NCBI RefSeq assembly: GCF_932526225.1
Contig: NC_064034.1
Span: 10,729,387 to 10,793,386, forward strand
Direction of reading: 5' to 3'
DNA length: 64,000 nt
DNA from: Nematostella vectensis
Taxonomy: Eukaryota; Cnidaria; Anthozoa; Actiniaria; Edwardsiidae
The notes beneath the pieces are model-generated. The model did not search any database. It was given only the letters and a program-made list of their open reading frames with translations, and was not told the DNA's origin. Made by a program: the position numbers and the translations under genes. How positions within the stretch are numbered: position 1 is the first letter of the stretch; every line of letters begins with the position of its first letter. This document shows, piece after piece, positions 1 to 9,800 of this stretch.

Positions 1-1001
1 ACCACAAAGATTCATGTGAAAGATAATCCTCTTTTTGGTTTTATAGATTTTGATCTTTCCCGAGCTTCTCGGGCCCGAAATTCACATGGCTAAAATATTA
101 AGAAAGTTCTCGGGACCTCGCAGTCACCCGAGACTTTTCGGGTAACTTTATGGCTTTAGCAAAACTTCAAAACAGCGCTATTACGCGTAATCATTTGGAA
201 TACGAACCAAGAGGAAGTTTAAAATGTTTCTTAAACATGAAAGCGGTTCTCCAAAAGGAAAACATGCGAAATTTTGAGCAAAAATGCAAAATAAAGTTTT
301 CGGGCCCGAGAATTCTCGGGTGTTTCGAAAAACGGGCGCCAGATATCACTTTGCCTGGACGTTATCGACTGATATTTGTCCTGTGAAAATGTGCACGTGA
401 CCCGTATTGACCAATGAGCGCGCGTGAAAATTCATCACTGTGTCATAACTAAGACAATTCAAAATTTTCCTTACATTCATAACATACGTCGAAAACTTTT
501 ACAAAATGATCAAGAAAAACGTTTTTTATAGCCTTTTTTGGTGGCAAAGCCTTTAGAATGTTAATTCTGATATTGTCTGAATGATAATTTTAAAGGATGG
601 TATCAACCTGGTATCTGATACTTTAAGCAATATTGGAAAGAATAGATAAAAATCTCAATTGAGACGTCATTGTGACTTCATGATTTTTATCTATAAAACC
701 CAAAATAGGGCGTAAAAATTAGTCGTATGTTTGTGATCATTGTCTGCAAGTTTGATGTAATACAGCCAAAGCAGTTCAAGAGATACGGATGTGGGCACCT
801 TCAACCCCCCACCCATCCCCCCCTCAGCCACAGATAGCTCAACAAAGCCCAACCTGAACAGGGTTAGCTGCAGTAGCTCACCTCCATTCATCTTCGCTCA
901 AAACCGTCAACCCTGTCTTAAACTCTTAAGACATTATCTCTGCCATTATCTATTTCATAAAATATCGTTTTGGTCGGGTATGTTTTCCAGACCACCTCCA
1001 G
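1..1001. other. 5' flank / intron without recognised exon
   Basis: No coding exon is recognisable here. The F5/8C exon at 1002 needs an upstream partner exon ending in a YLQ-like sequence, and none is found, so that exon probably lies left of the window. The first 330 bases contain several CCGAGAA/TTCTCGGG motifs, including a perfect 16-base palindrome at 305-320, which looks like part of an unclassified repeat. Confidence 0.5.
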
Positions 1002-2188
1002 GTCGACTTGGGCTCGGTGTACGCGCTGTGTGGCGTCGCGACACAAGGCGCCAAGGAAGATAATGAGTGGGTCACAAGTTACTCGATCAAGACTTCCATG
1101 AATGGTCTTAATTGGCAGCGATACAGCGAAAATAATATTGGCAAGGTATGTGTTTTTGTGTTGGCAAAGTATGTGTTTTTGTCTTGGCAAGGTATGTGTT
1201 TTTGTGTTGGCAAGGTATGTGTTTTTGTATTGGCAAGGTATGTAATTATGTATTGGCAAGGTATGTGTTTTTGTGTTGACAAGGTATGTGTTTTTGTATT
1301 TGCAAGGTATGTGTTTTTGTCTTGGCAAGGTATGTGTATTTGTATTGACAAGGTATGTGTTTTTGTATTGGCAAGGTATGTAATTATGTATTGGCAAGGT
1401 ATGTGTTTTTGTGTTGACAAGGTATGTGTTTTTGTATTTGCAAGGTATGTGTTTTTGTCTTGGCAAGGTATGTGTATTTGTATTGGCAAGGTATGTGTTT
1501 TTGTGTTGACAAGGTATGTGTTTTTGTATTGGCAAGGTATGTGTTTTTGTATTGTCAAGGTATGTGTTTTTGTCTTGGCAAGGTATGTGTTTTTGTATTG
1601 ACAAGGTATGTGTTTTTGTATTGTCAAGGTATGTGTTTTTGTCTTGGCAAGGTATGTGTTTTTGTATTGACAAGGTATGTGTTTTTGTATTAACAAGGTA
1701 TGTGTTTTTGTGTTGACAGGGTATGTGTTTTTGTATTGGCAAGGTATGTGTTTTTGTGTTGACAAGGTATGTGTTTTTGTATTGGCAAGGTATGTGTTTT
1801 TGTGTTGACAAGGTATGTGTTTTTGTATTGGCAAGGTATGTGTTTTTGTGTTGACAAGGTATGTGTTTTTGTATTGGCAAGGTATGTGTTTTTGTGTTGA
1901 CAAGGTATGTGTTTTTGTATTGGCAAGGTATGTGTTTTTGTGTTGACAAGGTATGTGTTTTTGTGTTGGCATGATGTGTTAACAAACCCATGAAGGATCT
2001 TGTTCATTGAGTGTTTCTTTTTAAAGGACATTGCTGTTTTTGATAGAATTTCACAGGAAACAGTGACCAAAACACGGTTAAGAAGCACAGCTTTGCGCAC
2101 ATGACTTCGGTACGGTTTATCCGCTTTTATCCCGACACTTACCACACAATGAAGCAGATGAGAGTTGAATTGTACGGCGTTCCACAAG
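1002..2188 (+). CDS. F5/8C (discoidin) domain 1, C-terminal two exons
   Basis: Exon 1002-1145 begins at VDLGSVYALCGVATQG and ends at a lysine codon followed by GTATGT. Exon 2047-2188 begins with NFTGNSDQNT and ends in MRVELYG, the usual close of a discoidin domain. Both the VDLG...ATQG...W(V)xxY signature and the RFIRFYP strand are present. The first exon starts in phase 0 after the acceptor at 1000-1001, exactly where the paralogous domain at 51470 is split. These domains are extracellular adhesion or ligand-binding modules in animals. The intron between the exons is almost entirely a 23-bp minisatellite. Confidence 0.85.
1137..1975 (+). repeat. 23-bp intronic minisatellite carrying the 5' splice site
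   Basis: About 36 head-to-tail copies of a 23-bp unit of the form TTGGCAAGGTATGTGTTTTTGTA. The unit reproduces the last coding bases of exon 1002-1145 (TATTGGCAAG) and its donor GTATGTG. Nearly every unit keeps AAG|GTATGT. Three units make 69 bases, so some frames stay open on both strands; those ORFs are repeat artefacts. Confidence 0.95.
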
Positions 2189-2437
2189 GTATTGTTCTCG
2201 TTTCTTCTTTTAGCGATAACTTTACTGACGTTTGTCTTTAACAGCATCCATTATGCCTTAGCTGACAATAATGAAGAATAATCACTTGCGCGCAAATTCA
2301 TCCGTGGTGTTTACTTGTATGGATATACCATTTATCCAAAAATCCTTCCTTGTTCAGCCGTGGTGTTATTCGGTTATATGATTTCTCTGCCATTAAACAA
2401 AAACATTCTTGATTTTTAATTTGTTTTATCTCTTTAG
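2189..2437 (+). other. Intron, unique sequence
   Basis: Intron from donor GTATTG to acceptor TCTTTAG in phase 1. Nothing else is recognisable in it. Confidence 0.7.
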
Positions 2438-2973
2438 GACCATGGCGCCCACTGGGGATTGAGAACGGTCGAATCCCTGACGATCAAATGTTAGCTTCAT
2501 TTCATACGGATAATAAACACAACGCCACGCATGGGCGACTTTATGCTGAGTCAGCATGGTGCAACAACGCTTCTGCTAGCTCTAATCTGGACATCGATCT
2601 TGGGCAGACAAGGACTGTTACCGGGGTAGCGACCCAGGGACTGGGGTCAGAACCAAGCTGGTTACCAGCAAAATACGAGCTCTGGTTTAGCTTCACGGGA
2701 GACGAATATAATCCATACCCGGTAAGACCTGCTCCCTGATGCAAGATATTGCATACGTCTCCATGGTTAGTAATGTTTTTTTATTCCATTGAAATCAAGA
2801 CCCTCACCAGTTACTCCTTTTATTCTAGGTATCTTTTCAAGGAAACACATTACCTTCTCGTGTTCGTGTAAACTGGTTTTTGAAGCCGATAGGCGCCCGC
2901 TATGTTCGTTTCCGGCCAGTTACTACTAGCAACAAAGCATGCGTAAGACTTGAGGTGTACGGCAGTGAGGGAG
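2438..2973 (+). CDS. F5/8C (discoidin) domain 2
   Basis: Exon 2438-2721 (phase 1 start) reads LGIENGRIPDDQ, HGRLYAESAWC, DIDLGQTRTVTGVATQG and ends at a GTAAGA donor. Exon 2829-2973 reads VSFQGNTLPSRV, ARYVRFRP and RLEVYG. Together they make one complete discoidin domain of about 140 residues. Unlike domain 1, the first half is not split before the DLG motif, as in domain 3 (19380) and gene-2 domain 2 (52352). It is followed after a short intron by an Ig domain. Confidence 0.88.
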
Positions 2974-3102
2974 GTATTTATGCATCCAATCAACAGTTTG
3001 ATGCCCCGAAAACGACCCGAAACGCCGGTCACCCTGCCTTTTTTGGCTTACCACCAAGTTAGTATGCTTAATAGTTGATTGATGCTTGATTTGCCTCTAC
3101 AG

Positions 3103-3456
3103 TTGCGTCTCCAGAAATCACAAATTTAACACTCAGCGGTAACCTAACTACTACCGCGGGCTCAAGAGCTGTTGTCACGTGTACGGCGCGTGGGGAACCA
3201 TTGATTGCGATCCAATGGTTCATATTTGATAAAGTATTCGAAGGGAATGACAGCAACACCAAGGGGACCATGGCGTCATCGCGAATGATTCGCTACACCA
3301 GCGCTGAACAAGTGCATAATAGCTACGAATGCGCAAACACGGGGATGAGATCGCGACGCATGCGCTGTCATGCCTTGGTCACGTGCAATGCGTATTATAA
3401 GATTCCCATAAGCGCTGGTGCAGATCGAAGAAATACCGTTGTTTTTATTGATTTAA
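3103..3456 (+). CDS. Immunoglobulin-like domain 1
   Basis: A single exon of 354 bases, phase 1 at both ends, acceptor CTCTACAG and donor GTAAGT. The Ig signature is present: VVTCTARGEP, then IQWF, then SYECANTG, giving the C...W...YxC core. After the last core cysteine there are two extra cysteines (MRCHALVTC) and a longer tail than in the other Ig exons, so an additional disulphide is possible. The domain is presumably extracellular. Confidence 0.8.
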
Positions 3457-3719
3457 GTAAGTGGTCACACGAAAGGTTTTATAAATATTTTTCAGTTTTC
3501 CACTTGAGCCCGTTTACCAAGTAACGACACGATTATCTTTAGACACCATAACCCCGCGTCCCTGATGTGATATGCCGCATTTACCACATCCTAATTTTTG
3601 CGAATTCATCTACTAGAGTTCATACACACTTTTAATTGTGTACATTTTTTATAATTTTCGTCTTTCCCCTTTGTCCAAAGTGATCAAAAGGTTCTAAGCA
3701 TTTTGCATCCCCTCCACAG

Positions 3720-4010
3720 ATCTCCCGTCAGTACCTACCGAACTTAACGTGACGTACACGCGCTCCACGTCCTTAAACATGACCTGGGCCGCGCCTGAGC
3801 CTGGTGACGGGTCTATCCGTAATTACACCGTGCGCTATAGCGTGGCGGATAATACTAGTCACGTGACTGTGGCGCACATACCGAGAGCCTCGAAACAGAC
3901 CGCGCAGTTGACACGACTTAAAGTGTTTGCTCGTTACACAATCAGCGTACAAGCCTTAAGTTCTATTGGACCGGGATGGTGGAGTAACGAGCTGAATATC
4001 CGCACATATC
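3720..4010 (+). CDS. Fibronectin type III domain
   Basis: A single exon of 291 bases, phase 1 to phase 1. It reads LPSVPTELNVTYTRSTSLNM, then TWAAPEPGDGSIRNYTVRY and, near the end, LTRLKVFARYTISVQALSS. The Trp of strand B, the YxVRY of strand C and the L...Y.I.V.A pattern of strands E/F are all there. It sits between Ig1 and Ig2. The donor is TATC|GTGAGT, from which the following 69-bp array takes its repeated motif. Confidence 0.85.
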
Positions 4011-4475
4011 GTGAGTATTTACGCGCGCTTTTGTTCCAATTGCTGTAAATATTGATGCGTGCATTGTTTGCTGTTACTGTGGGTGGATATGTGTGTGCTT
4101 ATTGCACCTTCAACGAGTATTTACACGTTAGTATTTTGGCGTTTTCTGTGGGTGAATACGTGCGCGTTTATTGCACCTGTTGTGAGCATTTACACGTTAG
4201 TATTTTGGCGTTTTCTGTGGATGAATACGTGCGCGTTTATTGCACCTGTTGTGAGTATTTACACGTTAGTATTTTAGCATTTTCTGTGGATGAATACGTG
4301 CGCGTTTATTGCACCTGTTGTGAGTATTTACACGTTAGTATTTTGGCGTTTCTGTGGGTGAATACGTGCGCGTTTATTGCACCTGTTTTGAGTATTTACA
4401 CGTTAGTATTTTAGCGTTTTCTGTGGATGAATACGTGCGCGTTTATTGCACCTGTTGTGAGTATTTATGTGCTCT
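4011..4475 (+). repeat. 69-bp intronic minisatellite with GTGAGT donor in each unit
   Basis: Units start at about 4115, 4184, 4253, 4322, 4390 and 4459, after a diverged first copy that is the real donor (4011, GTGAGTATTTACGCG). Copies read GTGAGTATTTACACG or close variants (one has GTGAGCATT), followed by a constant GTGCGCGTTTATTGCACCTG segment. Because 69 is a multiple of three, a 23-residue periodic ORF runs through it on the + strand. Confidence 0.92.
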
Positions 4476-4741
4476 TATTTACCTTTCTGCAAGTGATTAT
4501 GTGAGTGGCTTGAAACCCTTAGAAGTACTCTCACATACTATCTATATGAATTCACATATTTCCTCACAATTTTACCATGATAATGTTGTGTGGCACGCGC
4601 GTCATTGGATTCTCCAGCCGATCGTTACTACAGCCTTTTATAATCATCACTTCTTACTAGTCTTCCCAACGTCTTTCCAAGGAGGTAAATAAATATACAG
4701 TGTCATTCTTATGCTTGTTTCCCTGCACTTTTGGCGTCTAG

Positions 4742-5035
4742 TGCCAGCGAGTGTCTCTGTCCTAAAGCAGCGCTACATTCTTCGACTCGGACTCACCGGA
4801 GTCAGATTACGGTGCAATGGCCAGGGGTTCCCTCTGCCTAAGATGAGCTGGTCAAAGGATGGTTCCGCTGTTGCCCCTGACAGATATCAGAATACCGAAG
4901 TTTCAGAGACCAATATCAGCAGTGTGTTTGAATTATCATCTGGCACTACATACGCGGACGCTGGTAACTACACTTGTCACGCAGTGAACAATGTCGATGA
5001 TAAAGGGGCAGTCAGCGCGGTCATACAAGTGCTGT
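4742..5035 (+). CDS. Immunoglobulin-like domain 2
   Basis: Exon of 294 bases, phase 1 to phase 1, acceptor GCGTCTAG and donor GTAAGT. It reads VRLRCNGQGFPLPKMSWSKD and later YADAGNYTCHAVN: the C...W...D.G.Y.C pattern of an I-set Ig domain of ordinary length. It follows the FN3 exon and its 69-bp array intron and is followed by Ig3. Confidence 0.88.
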
Positions 5036-5541
5036 GTAAGTTTCAGTGACCCAAAAGTATATCGTGATGGGAAACTTTATAAATGACAAACTACAGTGAA
5101 ACCTTCATATACGGACTTAAATTAACAAAGACTTAGTCATTAGTACAGTAAAACCTCCATATAACGGACTTTCATTTAACAAAGGCATAGTCAGTAGTAC
5201 AGTGAAACCCTCATATTACGGACTCCCATTTAATAGACCTATAGTAATTTCAAATTCTTCAGTCAAACTGTTCAAAGAAAATACAAAATGGAAACATAGT
5301 CTCTAGGGTGTCAGCTGTATGTAGGTTCCATTCCCTAACTTAAAACATTGAAAGACACCGTTTAAGGCGCGCCATCTTATTTGCTAGCCAGTGAGATTTT
5401 TACAATCTTATCTATATATTTTCAATGTTCGTAAATGTAGATAACGAATCGCATAAATTTACCAATTCATTGTGATAAGGCCTAAATCTAAAAAAAGAGA
5501 AACCTAAACAAAAATAACTTTTTGTTTATTCCTCGTTACAG
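5036..5541 (+). other. Intron with three copies of an ACAGTRAAACC repeat
   Basis: At 5092-5235 a segment of about 60 bases is present three times, each starting ACAGTGAAACC or ACAGTAAAACC and running into ATA(A)CGGACT. The motif resembles the terminal repeats of pogo/Tc1-type transposons, but no complete element is visible. Confidence 0.5.
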
Positions 5542-5814
5542 TCGAACCAGAGTTTACCCGTCATCCAAGAAGCCAAACAATCAAACAGGGAAATCATGTG
5601 GCGTTTGGCTGCGCTGCATCCGGGAGACCGCAGCCTCGAATCACGTGGTTATACAATGGCAGCGATGCTCTACCACAGGGCTCCCACCAGCTGTCTAATG
5701 GCAGTCTGAATGTCGCTGCTGTGTATAATAACGGGTCGTATGAAGGACTGTACACGTGTTTGGCGAGCAGTGAGGCAGGCATGGCGCAGTCAAACGCTTC
5801 TCTCATAGTAGATG
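5542..5814 (+). CDS. Immunoglobulin-like domain 3
   Basis: Exon of 273 bases, phase 1 to phase 1, acceptor TCGTTACAG and donor GTGAGT. The signature is VAFGCAASGRPQPRITWLYN, then GLYTCLASSEAG: an I-set Ig domain with several potential N-glycosylation sites (NGS, NGSY, NAS). A complete, uninterrupted exon between Ig2 and Ig4. Confidence 0.88.
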
Positions 5815-6533
5815 GTGAGTCTAAGGTTATGATGGTTATTTCATTGTTATTTTGTGATCGTCAAATTAAAGAAGAATGTTCAGACCTGGTGTACCCTAGT
5901 GCTATTAGTGTGTACACGGCGCTTTGACCTACGAGAAGTCCGTAATCCACCTCTTATTAGGACATAGGTATATTTCATTTTCGTTATAGTTCATCATTTG
6001 TTTGCCGGGATAAAAGCCTAAATAATATTCAAGATTCAATTAATAAGTAAATTAAGCTTAATTAAGCATTAATATGAGTGCGTGTATACATCTCGGTTAT
6101 TTTCGATAGTGGAAAAATTAAAAATTATAACACGAAAGTAATCATTATCTATCGACATGACTCCAGATGAAAGATATATATATTGGTTTATTTGCCACGG
6201 GCTAAGTATGTAGCTAACTAAAAATCATAGATGTTCCATTTAAAGATGGTTAGCGCAAATCCGGAACCTCGGGTGACTACCTCGGGCCAATGGAAACAAA
6301 GGTGCTTAGAAAGACAAAAAAAAAAAAACAAGAAAGAAATACTAATGATGAACCGTGAGCTATAGCATGACTTTGTTGGACATGGCAAAAATGAAACAGC
6401 CCAGGCGGATTCTAGTGGTTAAATTTGTCACTTGCGTTTCATTCCAAAAGTAATTTGCCACACTACAAACCCCTGTAACGTCTGTCTCTTGTCTCTTCAT
6501 GTTATTGATGTTTGTTTTTGTTCGATTTCCAAG
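5815..6533 (+). other. Intron, no recognised element
   Basis: AT-rich intron with a short A-run near 6317. I see no exon, repeat or RNA gene in it. Confidence 0.6.
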
Positions 6534-6797
6534 TGCCTCCTTCCGTTCTCTCCTTACGCGGGAATTCGACTGTCATCCTCGAGCAAACGATAAACTTGAC
6601 GTGTTTGGTCAGAGGTGACCCCACTCCAGCAGTCTATTGGAAGAAAGACGGGCAAATAATCACAACAGCCACCCTGTCCGAGAATAATCGGACGCTAACA
6701 ACACAGGCATTCCGAGTTGCCGATGAAGGCCGTTACGCGTGTTTCGCGACCAATAGAGCTGGGAATGACTCCAAGTCCATTCTGATAACAGTCACAG
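6534..6797 (+). CDS. Immunoglobulin-like domain 4
   Basis: Exon of 264 bases, phase 1 to phase 1, acceptor TTTCCAAG. It reads INLTCLVRGDPTPAVYWKKD and VADEGRYACFATNRAG, a standard I-set domain. The donor is CACAG|GTAAAT, a modest match to consensus. About 80 bases further on begins the 12.3-kb array whose unit (CACGGTAAGTACTTCG) looks like an improved version of this junction (CACAGGTAAATATCG). Confidence 0.88.
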
Positions 6798-6879
6798 GTA
6801 AATATCGTTTGATTGAAACTTTTCCAAAAATATTAGGATTCATGTATCTTAATTTATGTATTAAATACTCTGTACGTTT

Positions 6880-9800
6880 CGGTAAGTACTTCGCGTGGAG
6901 GTGTATGGCGTAAGACACGCTAAGTACTTCACGTGGAGGTGTGTGGCGTAAGACACGTTAAGTACTTCGCGTGGAGGTGTGTGGCGTAAGACACGGTAAG
7001 TACTTCGTGTGGAGGTGTATGGCGTAAGACACGGTAAGTACTTCGCGTGGAGGTGTGTGGCGTAAGACACGGTAAGTACTTCGCGTGGAGGTGTGTGGCG
7101 TAAGACACGTTAAGTACTTCACGTGGAGGTGTGTGGCGTAAGACACGGTAAGTACTTCGCGTGGAGGTGTGTGGCGTAAGACACGGTAAGTACTTCACGT
7201 GGAGGTGTATGGCGTAAGAAACGGTAAGTACTTCGTGTGGAGGTGTATGGCGTAAGACACGGTAAGTACTTCACGTGGAGGTGTATGGCGTAAGACACGG
7301 TAAGTACTTCACGTGGAGGTGTATGGCGTAAGACACGGTAAGTACTTCGCGTGAAGGTGTATGGTGTAAGACACGGTAAGTACTTCGTGTGGAGGTGTAT
7401 GGCGTAAGACACGGTAAGTACTTCGCGTGGAGGTGTGTGGCGTAAGACACGGTAAGTACTTCGCGTGGAGGTGTATGGTGTAAGACACGGTAAGTACTTC
7501 GCGTGGATCTGTACTTCGCGTGGAGGTGTATGGTGTAAGACACGGTAAGTACTTCGCGTGGATCTGTACGGTGTAAGACACGGTAAGTACTTTACGTGGA
7601 GGTGTATGGCGTAAGACACAGTAAGTACATCACTTGGATCTGTATGGCGTAAGACACGGTAAGTACTTCACGTGGATCTGTACGGTGTAAGACACGGTAA
7701 GTACTTCACGTGGATCTGTATGGTGTAAGACACGGTAAGTACTTCGCGTGGATCTGTACGGTGTAAGACACGGTAAGTACTTTACGTGGAGGTGTATGGC
7801 GTAAGACACAGTAAGTACTTCACTTGGATCTGTATGGCGTAAGACACGGTAAGTACTTCGCGTGGATCTGTACGGTGTAAGACACGGTAAGTACTTCACG
7901 TGGATCTGTATGGTGTAAGACACGGTAAGTACTTCACGTGGAGGTGTATGGCGTAAGACACGGTAAGTACTTCACGTGGAGGTGTATGGCGTAAGACACG
8001 TTAAGTACTTCATGTGGAGGTGTATGGCGTAAGACACGGTAAGTACTTCGCGTAGAGGTGTGTGGCGTAAGACACGGTGAGTACTTCACGTGGAGGTGTG
8101 TGGCGTGAGACATGGTGAGTACTTCACGTGGAGGTGTGGGGCGTAAGACATGGTGAGTACTTCACGTGGATCTGTATGGCGTAAGAAACGGTAAGTACTT
8201 CGCGTGGATCTGTATGGTGTAATACACGGTAAGTACTTCACGTTGAGGTGTGGCGTAAGACACGGTAAGTACTTCACGTGGAGGTGTGTGGCGTAAGACA
8301 CGGTAAGTACTTCATGTGGAGGTGTGTGGCGTAAGAAACGGTAAGCACTTCACGTGGAGGTGTGTGGCATAATACACGTTAAGTACTTCACGTGGAGGTG
8401 TATGGCGTAAGACACGGTAAGTACTTCGCGTAGAGGTGTATGGCGTAAGACACGGTAAGTACTTCACGTGGAAGTGGGTGGAGTATGAAACGGTAAGTAC
8501 TTCATGTGGAGGTGTATGACGTGTATGGCGTAAGACACAGTAAGTACTTCGCGTGGAGGTGTGTGGCGGAAGACACGGTATGTACTTCAAGTAGATCTGT
8601 ATGGTGTAAGACACGGTAAGTACTTCACGTGGATCTGTATGGCGTGAAACACGGTAAGTACTTCGCATGGAGGTGTATGGTGTAAGACACGGTAAGTACT
8701 TCACGTGGATCTGTATGGCGTAAGACACGGTAAGTACTTCACGTGGATCTGTATGGTGTAATATACGGTAAGTAATTCATGTGGAGGTGTGTGGCGTAAG
8801 ACACGGTGAGTACTTTACGTGGAGGTGTGTGGCGTAAGACACGATAAGTAGTTCATGTGGAGGTGTGTGGCGTAAGAAACGGTAAGTACTTCACGTGGAG
8901 GTGTGTGGCGTAAGACACGTTAAGTACTTCACGTGGAGGTGTGTGGCGTAATACACGGTAAGTACTTCACTTGGATCTGTATGGCGTAAGAAACGGTAAG
9001 TACTTCACGTGGGTCTGTATGGTGTAAGACACGGTAAGTACTTCAAGTAGATCTATACGGTGTAAGACACGGTAAGTACTTCGCGTGGATCTGTATGGTG
9101 TAATACACGGTAAGTACTTCACGTGGATCTGTATGGTGTAATACACGGTAAGTACTTCGCGTGGATCTGTATGGTGTAATACACGGTAAGTACTTTGCAT
9201 GTATCTGTATGGTGTAATACACGGTAAGTACTTCACTTGGATCTGTATGGCGTAAGACACGGTAAGTACTTCACGTGGAGATGTGTGGCGTAGCACACGG
9301 TAAGTACTTCACGTGGATCTGTATGGTGTAAGACACGGTAAGTACTTCGCGTGGATCTGTATGGTGTAAGACACGTTAAGTACTTCATGTGGAGGTGTAT
9401 GGCGTAAGACACGGTAAGTACTTCACGTGGAGGTGTGTGGCGTAAGACACGTTAAGTACTTCATGTGGAGGTGTATGGCGTAAGAAACGGTAAGTACTTC
9501 GCGTGGAGGTGTGTGGCGTAAGACACGGTAAGTACTTCACGTGCAGGTGTGTGGCGTAAGAAACGGTAAGTACTTCATGTGGAGGTGTATGGCGTAAGAC
9601 ACGGTAAGTACTTCACTTGGAGGTGTATGGCGTAAGACACGGTAAGTACTTCACGTGGAGGTGTGTGGCGTAAGACACGTTAAGTATTTCATGTGGAGGT
9701 GTATGGCGTAAGACACGGTAAGTACTTCGCGTAGAGGTGTGTGGCGTAAGACACGGTGAGTACTTCACGTGGAGGTGTGTGGCGTGAGACATGGTGAGTA

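Noticed and set aside
918-1991. Long minus-strand ORF of Thr/His/Gln-rich repeats opposite the first intron
   Set aside because: Antisense translation of the 23-bp minisatellite; covers a spliced exon on the other strand.
4052-4692. Cys/Tyr/Val-rich 23-residue repeat ORF
   Set aside because: It is the 69-bp minisatellite in an intron; the open frame follows from 69 being divisible by three.
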